Source: JAOUEA01 sp963825635
Lineage (GTDB): Bacteria; Actinomycetota; UBA4738; HRBIN12
NCBI GenBank assembly: GCA_963825635.1
Contig: CAWGTU010000001.1
Location: forward strand, 1,054,001-1,118,000
DNA: 64,000 bases
Direction of reading: 5' to 3'
Below the pieces are notes generated by a model. That model was not told where the DNA came from, ran no database searches, and saw only the letters and a program-made list of their open reading frames with translations. Positions within the stretch are counted from its first letter, which is position 1. Every line of letters begins with the position of its first letter. Positions 1 to 7,272 of this stretch are shown here, in pieces. Position numbers and translations under genes: made by a program.

Positions 1-2
1 GG

Positions 3-482
3 GAGCCGGCGACCGCGCCGTTCAGCGACGGCGTGATGCCGACCGTCTACGACCACACCCTCGCCCCCGAGGGCAAGCACGTCGTCTCGCTCTTCACGCA
101 GTGGGTGCCGCACGAGTGGAGCGAGCAGCCGCACCATGCCGAGCTCGAGGCCTACGCCGACCGCGTGATCGCCGGGTACGACGATCTCGCGCCCGGCTTC
201 GCCGACTCGGTGCTGCATCGCCAGGTGATCGGGCCCTACGAGATGGAGCAGGAGTGGGGCCTGATCGGCGGGAACATCTTCCACGGGGAGCTCAGCGCCG
301 AGCAGCTGTTCCACATGCGGCCGGCGCCCGGATACGCCGACTACCGCACGCCGATCCGTGGCCTCTTTCAGTGTTCCAGCGCCACGCATGCCGGCGGAGG
401 CGTCTGCGGCATCCCCGCATACAACATGGTTCGCGAGATCAAGAAGGACCGCCGCCGCGGCGCCTTCCGACGGAAAGGATGA
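3..482 (+). CDS. FAD-dependent oxidoreductase, phytoene desaturase (CrtI/PYROXD2-like) family, C-terminal part
   Basis: Only the last ~159 codons are in the window; the frame is open from base 3 to TGA 480-482. The visible part has the C-terminal features of CrtI/PYROXD2-type flavoproteins: a 'LAPEGKHVVSLFTQW' strand, 'GGNIFHGEL', 'RPAPGYADYRTPI' and the final FAD-contacting 'HAGGGVCGIPAYNM' segment, followed by a basic tail. These proteins are soluble or membrane-associated FAD oxidases/dehydrogenases; carotenoid desaturation is only one of many roles. The stop overlaps the ATG of the DmdA-like gene (ATGA), so the two are probably translated together, which argues for a catabolic rather than a carotenoid role (inference). 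The FAD-binding N-terminus is outside the window, so substrate cannot be judged. Confidence 0.8.
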   Translation, partial: EPATAPFSDGVMPTVYDHTLAPEGKHVVSLFTQWVPHEWSEQPHHAELEAYADRVIAGYDDLAPGFADSVLHRQVIGPYEMEQEWGLIGGNIFHGELSAEQLFHMRPAPGYADYRTPIRGLFQCSSATHAGGGVCGIPAYNMVREIKKDRRRGAFRRKG

Positions 483-1648
483 CCCACCCGATGGCCGAGC
501 AGAACTCGTCGTTCCCGTTCTACTTCGCGAGCTGGTACAAGAAGTCGCCGTACTTCCAGCGCACCGTGGAGGCCGGCTGCACCAGCTGGGATCTGTACAA
601 CCACATGCTGATCCCGACGCTCTACGACGACGACATCAAGGAGTACTGGCACCTCGTCGAGAAGGTGACGCTCTGGGACGTGGCGGTCGAGCGACAGGTC
701 GAGATCACCGGCCCCGACGCCGCACGGTTCACCCAGCTGCTCACGCCCCGCGACCTCTCGCAGACCCGGCCCGAGCAGTGCAAGTACGTGCTGATCTGCG
801 CGCCCGACGGGGGCATCGTGAACGACCCGATCCTGCTGAGGCTCGCCGAGGACCACTTCTGGCTCTCGCTCGCCGACAGCGACGCGCTGCTGTACGCGCT
901 CGGCGTGCAGGCGTTCGCGAACATGGACGTCGAGATCCGCGAGCCCGACGTGTCGCCGCTGCAGATCCAGGGCCCGCTGTCGAAGCCGCTGATCCGAAAG
1001 CTGTTCGGCGACGGCGTGGCCGACCAGAAGTACTACTGGCACAAGCAGGCCGAGCTCGACGGCATCCCGGTGGTCGTCTCGCGCACGGGCTGGAGCGCGG
1101 AGCTGGGCTACGAGGTGTACCTGCGCGACTCGTCGCGCGCCCTCGACCTCTGGGACGCGATCATGGCAGCCGGCGAGGAGTTCGAGCTGCGGGCGATCGC
1201 CCCGAGCGACCAGCGACGCATGGAAGCCGGCATCTTCAACTACGGCAACGACATGGACATCACGAACAACCCGTTCGAGATCACCGGCCTCGAGCGGCTC
1301 GTCGAGCTCGACAACGACAACGAGTTCGTCTCGCGCGCGGCCTTGGAGAAGATCAAGGCCGAGGGCGTGAAGCAGAAGCTCGTGGGCGTGGTGATCGACG
1401 GCGACCCGCTCGGCATGTGGCTCGAGGACTTCTGGCCCGTCGTCGACGGTGACGAGACGATCGGGCGGCTCGTGAGCGCGTCGCACTCCCCGCGGCTCGA
1501 GGTGAACATGGGCTTCGCGTGGGTGCCGATCGCGAAGGCATCCGAGGGCACGCGCATCGAGATCAGCTCGCCCGACGGTCCGATGACGGCCACGGTGTCC
1601 GCGCTGCCGTTCCTCGACCCGAAGAAGGAGATCCCCGCGAAGAGCTGA
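479..1648 (+). CDS. GcvT-family aminomethyltransferase, DmdA-like (tetrahydrofolate-dependent demethylase)
   Basis: 389 aa, close to the usual length of DmdA/GcvT proteins (~365-380). Blocks near the N-terminus ('YNHMLIPTLYDDD', 'YWHLVEKVTLWDV', 'AVERQVEITGPDA', 'LLTPRDLS') and 'CAPDGGIVNDPILLRL' are those of the DmdA branch, which moves a methyl group from a methylated sulfur or nitrogen compound to tetrahydrofolate in the cytoplasm. The middle 'RTGWSAELGYEVYL' and C-terminal barrel 'LVSASHSPRLEVNMGFAWV' complete the GcvT fold. I take ATG 479, which overlaps the upstream stop; a second ATG at 491 is possible. True DMSP demethylation cannot be claimed from sequence alone; the FAD oxidoreductase partner and the GbcA-like oxygenase 1.5 kb downstream would also fit demethylation of a betaine-type compound. 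Confidence 0.82.
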   Translation: MTHPMAEQNSSFPFYFASWYKKSPYFQRTVEAGCTSWDLYNHMLIPTLYDDDIKEYWHLVEKVTLWDVAVERQVEITGPDAARFTQLLTPRDLSQTRPEQCKYVLICAPDGGIVNDPILLRLAEDHFWLSLADSDALLYALGVQAFANMDVEIREPDVSPLQIQGPLSKPLIRKLFGDGVADQKYYWHKQAELDGIPVVVSRTGWSAELGYEVYLRDSSRALDLWDAIMAAGEEFELRAIAPSDQRRMEAGIFNYGNDMDITNNPFEITGLERLVELDNDNEFVSRAALEKIKAEGVKQKLVGVVIDGDPLGMWLEDFWPVVDGDETIGRLVSASHSPRLEVNMGFAWVPIAKASEGTRIEISSPDGPMTATVSALPFLDPKKEIPAKS

Positions 1649-1662
1649 CCGCATACTGCGGT

Positions 1663-2523
1663 GTGGGCTACGAGCACCTAGAGGTCTGGCGGGGCGATCC
1701 CCTCGGCGATCCGTGGATCGACGAGCTTCCCTCGATCGTCGACGCCTGCGCCGGACGCTGGTCGCTCACGCTCGGGGAGCCCTGGACGAACAGTGTCGCT
1801 TCCCTCACGATGCCGGCCGAGCGGGACGGCGAGCCCGTCGTCCTGAAGATCGGCATCCCCGATCGCGAGGGGGAGTTCGAGGCAGAGGCGCTCCGACGCC
1901 TCCACGGCGACGGCGCCGTTCGGCTGCTCGACGAGGATCCGCTGCACCGCGCGATGCTGCTCGAGCGCAGCCTGCCGGGCACGCCGCTCACCCACGAAGA
2001 GCCGGAGGCGGCGCTCGACGTGGTGATCGGGCTGCTCCCACGTCTGTGGATCCCGGCGCCGCCGCCGTTCCGCCCGCTCGCCGACGAGGTGGCGGACCTG
2101 ACCCTCGAGATGCGCGAACACTGGCAGCGGACCGGGCGCACCGTCGAACGGCGGCTGATCGACGCGGCGACGGAGGCGTTCGAGACGCTCGCGCCGACCC
2201 AGGGCGAGCAGGTGCTCGTGAACCAGGACCTGCACGCCGACAACGTGATCGCGGCCGAGCGGGAGCCGTGGCTGTTGATCGACCCGAAACCTCTGGCCGG
2301 GGAGCGCGAGTTCGGGGTCGCCTCGATCGTGCGGGGCCGTGAGCTCGGGCACAGCCCGGAGGCGGTGCTGCGACGACTCGACCGGGTCACCACTGAGCTC
2401 GGGCTCGACCGGGAGCGGGCGCGGTTGTGGTCGATGGCACACACGGTGTCGTGGGGTTTCGACGACGAGGGGCCGATGCGCGAGCACATCGAGGCAGCCA
2501 CATGGCTGCTCGACGCGCCATGA
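1663..2523 (+). CDS. Streptomycin 6-kinase-like aminoglycoside phosphotransferase (APH(6) family)
   Basis: 286 aa from GTG 1663, 14 nt after the DmdA-like stop. The protein kinase-like phosphotransferase core is visible: a nucleotide-binding lobe with 'PVVLKIGIPDREGEFEAEAL' (conserved Lys and Glu), a hinge 'MLLERSLPGTPL', the catalytic loop 'NQDLHADNV' near residues 186-193 and the metal-binding 'LIDPKPLAGEREF' near 205. This arrangement is that of the streptomycin/hydroxyurea phosphotransferase family. Such genes are common chromosomal members in Actinomycetota, and resistance cannot be inferred; the physiological substrate may be an aminocyclitol or another small molecule. The frame also runs upstream of 1663 within the DmdA-like gene, but that part is noise. 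Confidence 0.75.
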   Translation: MGYEHLEVWRGDPLGDPWIDELPSIVDACAGRWSLTLGEPWTNSVASLTMPAERDGEPVVLKIGIPDREGEFEAEALRRLHGDGAVRLLDEDPLHRAMLLERSLPGTPLTHEEPEAALDVVIGLLPRLWIPAPPPFRPLADEVADLTLEMREHWQRTGRTVERRLIDAATEAFETLAPTQGEQVLVNQDLHADNVIAAEREPWLLIDPKPLAGEREFGVASIVRGRELGHSPEAVLRRLDRVTTELGLDRERARLWSMAHTVSWGFDDEGPMREHIEAATWLLDAP

Positions 2524-2530
2524 TGGGGGG

Positions 2531-3073
2531 GTGGAATCCCTCACCGGTCACCTGCTGATCTCGAACTCGAACCTCTTCGACCCCAACTTCCGTCGCACGG
2601 TCGTATTGATCGGGCACCACGACGACGACGGAGCGGTCGGCGTCGTGCTGAACCAGTCGCTCGGGGTATCGGTCCGCGAGGCGGTGCCGCCGCTCGGCGA
2701 CCTGGTCGACGCCGAGGAACCGCTGTTCGACGGAGGACCCGTCGAACCCGCATCGATCGTCGTGCTCGCCGACTTCCTCGATCCTTCGAGGGCGGAGCTG
2801 CTGGCGGTGGGGACGATCGGCTTCCTGCCGCCGGAGTCGGGCGACGACATCGGCGAGGCGATCCGCCGTGCGCGCGTGTACGCGGGCTACGCGGGGTGGG
2901 GTCCCGGCCAGCTCGAGTCGGAGCTGGAAGAGGAGAGCTGGGTGACCGCACCGGCGCTGCCCGACGACGTCTTCCACGACGATCCGGGGCGCCTGTGGGA
3001 GGACGTGCTGCGCCGGCTCGGTCGCGGCTACGACATGCTGCGCCTGATGCCGCGCGACCCGTCCATGAATTGA
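2531..3073 (+). CDS. YqgE/AlgH family protein (UPF0301)
   Basis: 180 aa, the normal length of the family. Diagnostic pieces are the N-terminal 'LTGHLLISNSNLFDPNFRRT', 'GAVGVVLNQSLGVSV', 'PLFDGGPVEP' and 'RVYAGYAGWGPGQLESELEE', ending with 'LWEDVLRRLG'. Family members are small cytoplasmic proteins of uncertain function, originally linked to alginate regulation in Pseudomonas; no enzymatic activity is established. GTG 2531 is chosen because the family N-terminus begins two residues later; the upstream extension has no similarity. It begins 8 nt after the kinase-like gene, and the GTG sits in a G-run that may serve as a weak ribosome-binding site. Co-transcription with its upstream neighbours is likely. 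Confidence 0.88.
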   Translation: MESLTGHLLISNSNLFDPNFRRTVVLIGHHDDDGAVGVVLNQSLGVSVREAVPPLGDLVDAEEPLFDGGPVEPASIVVLADFLDPSRAELLAVGTIGFLPPESGDDIGEAIRRARVYAGYAGWGPGQLESELEEESWVTAPALPDDVFHDDPGRLWEDVLRRLGRGYDMLRLMPRDPSMN

Positions 3074-3118
3074 CCGGCGGGGCTTGCCGCGGTCCGATCC
3101 GCCAGGGATGCTGACCAC

Positions 3119-4075
3119 GTGAGCGTGGCGCCGATCGACCGCGATGCGTTGCAGCGGTGCGTCAGCCCGTTCGGGCTCTCGTACGGGCTTCCGGGCGAGG
3201 CCTACACGTCGCCCGACGTGCTCGCGTGGGAGCGCGAACGATTCTTCGACCGATCGTGGGTCTGCCTCGGGCGGGCCGGCACGCACCGTCGCGCGGCCGG
3301 GCAGATCGAGCGCGGCGGATGGGTGTTCTCGCGCCGTGACTCCGACGGCATCGGCGACGAGGAGCAGTTCGGGAACCTCTGGGACCACCTTGCGCCCTGG
3401 GAGCCCGAGCGACTCGTGGTGGCGGCTCGCCACTCCTACGAGATCGCGGCGAACTGGAAGCTGATCCACGAGAACTACCAGGAGTGCTATCACTGCTCCG
3501 AGATCCACCCCGAGCTCTGCACGGTGACCCCGCCCGACAGCGGCTACTCGATCGACATCCAGGGTCTCTACGTCGCAGGGCCGATGGACCTCTTCGACGG
3601 TGTGGAGACGATGTCGCTCGACGGACGATCGGGCGGGGTGCCGATCCGGGGCCTGCGCGACCACCAGCTGCGCGAGGTGGGCTACTTCGGCATCTTCCCG
3701 AACCTGCTGATCAGCCCGCACCCCGACTACGTGCTGACGCACCGCATCGAGCCGATCGCACCCGACCGAAGCTTCGTGGAGTGCGAGTGGCTGTTCCCGC
3801 CCGAGGCGCTCGAGGTCGATGGCTTCGACCCGGCGTACGCGGTCGACTTCTGGGACGTCACGAACCGTGAGGACTGGGCCGCGTGCGAGTCGCTGCAGCG
3901 CGCGGCGGCCTCGCGCGGGCACCGAGCGGGACCGATGTCGACCGTCTGGGAGGGCGGTGTCTACATGCAGGTGCGCATGATCGCCGACGGCTACCTGCGC
4001 GGCGACGTGCCGGGGCGACCCGAGCAGCCGTCGTCCACCTCGTACCCGCGCCGGGAACTGCTGCACGGCGCATGA
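3119..4075 (+). CDS. Ring-hydroxylating oxygenase alpha subunit (GbcA-like) lacking the Rieske domain
   Basis: 318 aa against ~400-430 aa for the family. The N-terminal helix ('YTSPDVLAWERERFFDRSWV') and the whole C-terminal catalytic domain are present: 'ANWKLIHENYQECYHCSEIH' carries the two iron-ligand histidines, and 'VDFWDVTNREDWAACESLQ' the third (Asp) ligand. What is missing is the [2Fe-2S] Rieske domain: there is no CxH...CxxH pair anywhere. The break lies near residues 75-83 (about 3341-3367), where 'SRRDSDGIG' runs straight into 'EEQFGNLWDHLAPW'; roughly 90-110 residues are absent, in frame. Without the cluster, electron delivery to the iron site should fail unless another subunit supplies it. 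Start GTG 3119; the stop overlaps the following methyltransferase (ATGA). A local assembly deletion is possible. Confidence 0.8.
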   Translation: MSVAPIDRDALQRCVSPFGLSYGLPGEAYTSPDVLAWERERFFDRSWVCLGRAGTHRRAAGQIERGGWVFSRRDSDGIGDEEQFGNLWDHLAPWEPERLVVAARHSYEIAANWKLIHENYQECYHCSEIHPELCTVTPPDSGYSIDIQGLYVAGPMDLFDGVETMSLDGRSGGVPIRGLRDHQLREVGYFGIFPNLLISPHPDYVLTHRIEPIAPDRSFVECEWLFPPEALEVDGFDPAYAVDFWDVTNREDWAACESLQRAAASRGHRAGPMSTVWEGGVYMQVRMIADGYLRGDVPGRPEQPSSTSYPRRELLHGA

Positions 4076-4854
4076 GCGACTCGGTCTCGTTCGACCGTGC
4101 CGCCTCCTTCTACGACTCGACCCGTGTCACCGACGAGGCGACGCTCCGCGGCGTCGTCGACCTGCTGGCGCGCGACGTCGCATCCGGCGACGGTCCGGTG
4201 CTCGAGATCGGTGTGGGTACCGGCGCCCTGGCCGTGCCGCTCTCCGCACGTGGCGCTTGGGTCGTGGGCGTCGACCTCTCCGGGGAGATGATGGCGCGGC
4301 TGCGCGACAAGAGCGCAGGCGTGGGCCTCGCCCAGGCGGACGCGACCCGGCTCCCGTTCCGTGAGGCGGTGTTCGGCGGCGCCTACGCCCGGTGGGTGTT
4401 GCACCTGATCCCCGCCTGGAGAGACGCCGTCGCCGAGCTGTGCCGGGTCACCCGGCCGGGAGGTGTGATCGCGATCGAGCCGGGCGGATTCTCGGGCCGG
4501 TGGCGTGAGGTGATGGAAAAGATGTTCATCGAGATCGGCCCTGACGCCGCGCCGGTCGGGCTCTCACGCGACCGCGAGCCCAGGGCCCTCGACGAGGCCT
4601 TCGCCGACGGTGGAGCGGAACCGCTCGGCGTCGTCGAGTCGCCCGGACACTTCGGCGGCTCGCTCGAATCATGCTTCGAGGAGGCCCTCGCGAGGACCTA
4701 CTCGTGGACCTGGCGCGTCAGCGACGAGGATCTGCGGCGCGGCATCGCGAACGTGCGCTCGTGGGCGGCCGAGCGTTTCGAGGATTGGGATGGGCCCCTC
4801 GACTCCGAGGCGCCCATGCGTTGGCACCGCTACCGGGTTTCTGGCTCCACGTAA
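4072..4854 (+). CDS. Class I SAM-dependent methyltransferase (Methyltransf_11 type)
   Basis: 260 aa, ATG 4072 overlapping the oxygenase stop by ATGA. Motif I 'VLEIGVGTGALAVPL' (residues ~43-57), acidic loop 'VVGVDLSGEMMARL', motif 'LAQADATRLPF' and post-motif 'LCRVTRPGGVIAIEPGG' define a UbiE/BioC-like small-molecule methyltransferase acting in the cytoplasm with S-adenosylmethionine. The substrate is unknown. Tight coupling to the oxygenase gene hints at shared chemistry, perhaps methylation or demethylation balance with the DmdA-like gene upstream, but this is inference. The 3' end converges on, and overlaps by 25 nt, the DUF5709 gene on the other strand. Confidence 0.8.
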   Translation: MSDSVSFDRAASFYDSTRVTDEATLRGVVDLLARDVASGDGPVLEIGVGTGALAVPLSARGAWVVGVDLSGEMMARLRDKSAGVGLAQADATRLPFREAVFGGAYARWVLHLIPAWRDAVAELCRVTRPGGVIAIEPGGFSGRWREVMEKMFIEIGPDAAPVGLSRDREPRALDEAFADGGAEPLGVVESPGHFGGSLESCFEEALARTYSWTWRVSDEDLRRGIANVRSWAAERFEDWDGPLDSEAPMRWHRYRVSGST

Positions 4855-5213
4855 TCGTCGGGGTGGTCGACCACGCCGGGCGCGTCGTCGACGACGTGCA
4901 TCGCCGCCAGCTCGGCAGGGACCGGCCCATCGGATCGCTCCGAGTCACCGACGAGGTCCTTCTCCCGGTCGACGCCGTCGTCGGCCTCGTCGACGAGGTC
5001 GACGCCGGTCGCTTCGCGGCGAGCGGCGAGCTGCTCGCGGCGGTTCCGCTCGTCGATCGTGTCGCCGTCGTGCTGCTCGGCGAGGGTCGTATGTTCCTCG
5101 GCGCCGGCGTAGCGGTCCATGCCGCTGATCAGGTCCTCGAGCGCCTCGCCGTCGTCGGCATCGACGTCGGTCGGCGACGGTCCCTCGCTCGGCGTCAGCT
5201 GCTCATCGTGCAT
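4830..5213 (-). CDS. DUF5709 family protein
   Basis: 127 aa, strongly acidic. It matches the pattern of the actinobacterial DUF5709 family: an N-terminal Asp/Ser-rich segment ('PTDVDADDGEALEDLISG'), the central 'EHTTLAEQHDGDTIDERNRRE' where family members usually read '...GDTLDERLAQE', and a C-terminal 'ELAAMHVVDDAPGVVDHPDD'. No catalytic residues, signal peptide or membrane segment are seen; function unknown. The start ATG at 5213 has TAGTGT six bases upstream (5220-5225, minus strand) and no Shine-Dalgarno sequence, consistent with a leaderless mRNA. It converges with the methyltransferase gene, overlapping its last 25 nt. Confidence 0.7.
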   Translation of the reverse strand: MHDEQLTPSEGPSPTDVDADDGEALEDLISGMDRYAGAEEHTTLAEQHDGDTIDERNRREQLAARREATGVDLVDEADDGVDREKDLVGDSERSDGPVPAELAAMHVVDDAPGVVDHPDDYVEPETR

Positions 5214-5342
5214 ACCGGCACACTACCGCTTCCGCTCCACCGGTCCGTGACCGGCAGCGTCGCGGCAGCCGCTCGCCATCGGTATCCTTGTGGGCTACCG
5301 CCGTGCGCGTCTGCTCGGCGGACGACCCGAGGAGGTTCGACG

Positions 5343-6269
5343 GTGCCGATCACCGAGGTCGAGTCGATCTGGATGAACGGGGAGCTCGTCCCCTGGCATG
5401 AGGCCAAGGTGCACGTGCTCACCCACGCCCTGCACTACGGCAGCGGCGTCTTCGAGGGCATCCGGGCCTACGAGACCGCGCGCGGTCCCGCCGTGTGGCA
5501 CCTCGACGCGCACCTCGACCGCATGTACTCGTCGGCGGGCATCTACTTCATGGAGATCCCGTACTCCAAGGCCGAGCTCGTCGACGCGGTGAAGGAGACC
5601 ATCCGCGCCGCCGGGCTGCAGTCGTGCTACATCCGGCCGATCGCCTTCCGCGGCTACGGAGAGATGGGCGTGAGCCCGCTCGCGAACCCCGTCGACGTGT
5701 CGATCGCGGTGTGGCCGTGGGGCACCTACCTCGGCGAGGAAGCCCTCGAGCAGGGCGTGCGCGTAAAGATCAGCTCGTGGAAGCGCCACGACCAGAACTC
5801 GCTTCCTTCGGCGGCCAAGGCCACGGGCGGCTACCTCGGGTCGATCCTCGCGAAGGTCGACGCCACGAAGTCCGGCTACGACGAGGCCGTGCTGCTGAAC
5901 GACGACGGCTACGTCACCGAAGGCTCGGGCGAGAACATCTTCGTCGTGAACGGCGGCACGATCGTCACGCCTCACACCGGCCACGGATGCCTCGCCGGCG
6001 TGACCCGCGCCGCGGTCATGACGATCGCCCGCGACCTCGGCTTCCCGGTGATCGAGCAGAACCTGGTGCGCACCGACCTCTACACGGCCGACGAGGTGTT
6101 CTTCACGGGCACGGCAGCCGAGATCACGCCGATCCGCGAGGTCGACGATCGCACGGTGGGGGCCGGGCATCGTGGGCCGGTCACGAAGTCGCTGCAGGAC
6201 GCGTTCTTCGCCGCCACGAAGGGCGACGACCCGAAGTACGCGGACTGGCTCACCTACGTGAACGACTGA
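5343..6269 (+). CDS. ilvE: Branched-chain amino acid aminotransferase
   Basis: 308 aa, class IV PLP aminotransferase that interconverts valine, leucine and isoleucine with their 2-oxo acids. Family blocks: 'WMNGELVPWHEAKVHVLTH', 'YGSGVFEGIRAY', 'YIRPIAFRGYGEMGV', the PLP lysine in 'SAAKATGGYL' (about K159), 'EGSGENIFVV' and 'EVFFTGTAAEITPI'. Length and order match bacterial IlvE. GTG 5343 is the start: a strong GAGGAGG at 5329-5335 lies 7 nt upstream, and homologues begin at the equivalent of 'ITEVESIWMNG'. The open frame extends upstream through the preceding convergent gene but carries no family sequence. A TATCCT hexamer at 5283-5288 could be its -10 box, without a clear -35. It appears to be monocistronic. 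Confidence 0.95.
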   Translation: MPITEVESIWMNGELVPWHEAKVHVLTHALHYGSGVFEGIRAYETARGPAVWHLDAHLDRMYSSAGIYFMEIPYSKAELVDAVKETIRAAGLQSCYIRPIAFRGYGEMGVSPLANPVDVSIAVWPWGTYLGEEALEQGVRVKISSWKRHDQNSLPSAAKATGGYLGSILAKVDATKSGYDEAVLLNDDGYVTEGSGENIFVVNGGTIVTPHTGHGCLAGVTRAAVMTIARDLGFPVIEQNLVRTDLYTADEVFFTGTAAEITPIREVDDRTVGAGHRGPVTKSLQDAFFAATKGDDPKYADWLTYVND

Positions 6270-6293
6270 CCGCGCCCGGCGTGCCGATCCGGT

Positions 6294-7160
6294 TCACCCG
6301 ATCTCGAGCGTCCGCACGACGTCCCACTCCGCGGTGCTGGGTGTCGCGCCGAGCTCGCGTGCGACCCCGAGCATGATCGAGTCCTCGGGCGACCCATCGG
6401 CCCGGGGCACCCAGAACGTGTAGGTGACTCCGGGCCGCAGGGCGATGTCGCCGCCGCCGGGCACACCGAACACGGAACGGGCCGGACCGGGGAACGCGAA
6501 CGAGACCAGGGCGCCGCGCCGGCCGTCGTACGCCACGTCGTCGGCCACGTCGATCGGTCCGCGGTCGGTGAACGTCAGCAGCCACGCGAGGACGGGCGGT
6601 GCCCTCCAGTCGAGCCGGTGTCCGACGACGCGGTCACGCAGACGCGGTTGCACGCGGGAGTCGAAGTCGTCGAGGGACCGCACGAACCACGCCGGGGTGC
6701 CCGGGCGGCCGAGCGGCCTGTCCCGCGAGGCCACGTACGGTTCCAGTTGCGCGACGTCGAGCAGCGCGATGCTGATCGTGGCCCCCGGCCGTCCGGTGGA
6801 GATCGCCGCGATGCCCTCGCCCCCCGGGCCCCAGATCGAGTCGCCGGCCGACCACCCGGCCGGCACGGTGATCGAGACGGGGGCCGAGAGGCCGGGCAGG
6901 CGATAGGTGCCCGGCTGCAGCACCGACGCGGGAGTGCCGGCGTCGGTGGTGTTCGCCGGCCGCTGGTCGATCGCCGGATCGTCGCCACCGGCCAACACCA
7001 GGATCGCCGCGACCACGGCGGCCACGCCGAAGGCCGCGAGCGTGCCTGCGCGCCGCCGCGCATCTGCCCGGCGCTCGACCTCGGAGGGGAAGTCGTCGAC
7101 CACGACGCCGAGATCCGTCGCTGAGCGGTCGTCCTCCTCGCCGCGTCGAGATGTTCGCAT
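6294..7160 (-). CDS. Hypothetical protein with one N-terminal membrane anchor
   Basis: 288 aa, not assigned to a family. Residues 1-38 are charged and cytoplasmic in character; residues ~39-58 ('GTLAAFGVAAVVAAILVLAG') form one transmembrane segment; the rest should lie outside the membrane. The exported part contains 'PGTYRLPGLSAPVSITVPAGW' and 'AWFVRSLDDFDSRVQPRLRD', a style seen in actinobacterial exported proteins that accompany ECF sigma or anti-sigma-like membrane proteins, but I see no zinc-binding anti-sigma motif and make no functional claim. ATG 7160 is preceded by AGGAGG about 14 nt upstream, rather far for a ribosome-binding site. It is convergent with ilvE (24 nt apart) and divergent from pepN. 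Confidence 0.65.
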   Translation of the reverse strand: MRTSRRGEEDDRSATDLGVVVDDFPSEVERRADARRRAGTLAAFGVAAVVAAILVLAGGDDPAIDQRPANTTDAGTPASVLQPGTYRLPGLSAPVSITVPAGWSAGDSIWGPGGEGIAAISTGRPGATISIALLDVAQLEPYVASRDRPLGRPGTPAWFVRSLDDFDSRVQPRLRDRVVGHRLDWRAPPVLAWLLTFTDRGPIDVADDVAYDGRRGALVSFAFPGPARSVFGVPGGGDIALRPGVTYTFWVPRADGSPEDSIMLGVARELGATPSTAEWDVVRTLEIG

Positions 7161-7272
7161 GCCCGGTCAGGAACCTCCTGCACGAAGCGTCTCACGGCAC
7201 CCGCTCCCGCGGGGCGATGCTTCCGAACGCATCCGCACACGGAGCGTCGGCGGCGCGATAGGCTCCGGAGCC

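Noticed and set aside
368..1654. Long open frame antisense to the DmdA-like gene
   Set aside because: Arg/Asp/His/Val-rich composition with no family sequence; an antisense shadow of a high-GC gene. Similar shadows at 2387-4066, 7192-9114, 35836-37311 and 37517-39895 (minus) were left out for the same reason.
1663..2523. Acquired streptomycin resistance gene
   Set aside because: Base use is like its neighbours and there are no mobile elements; it looks like a native member of the family.
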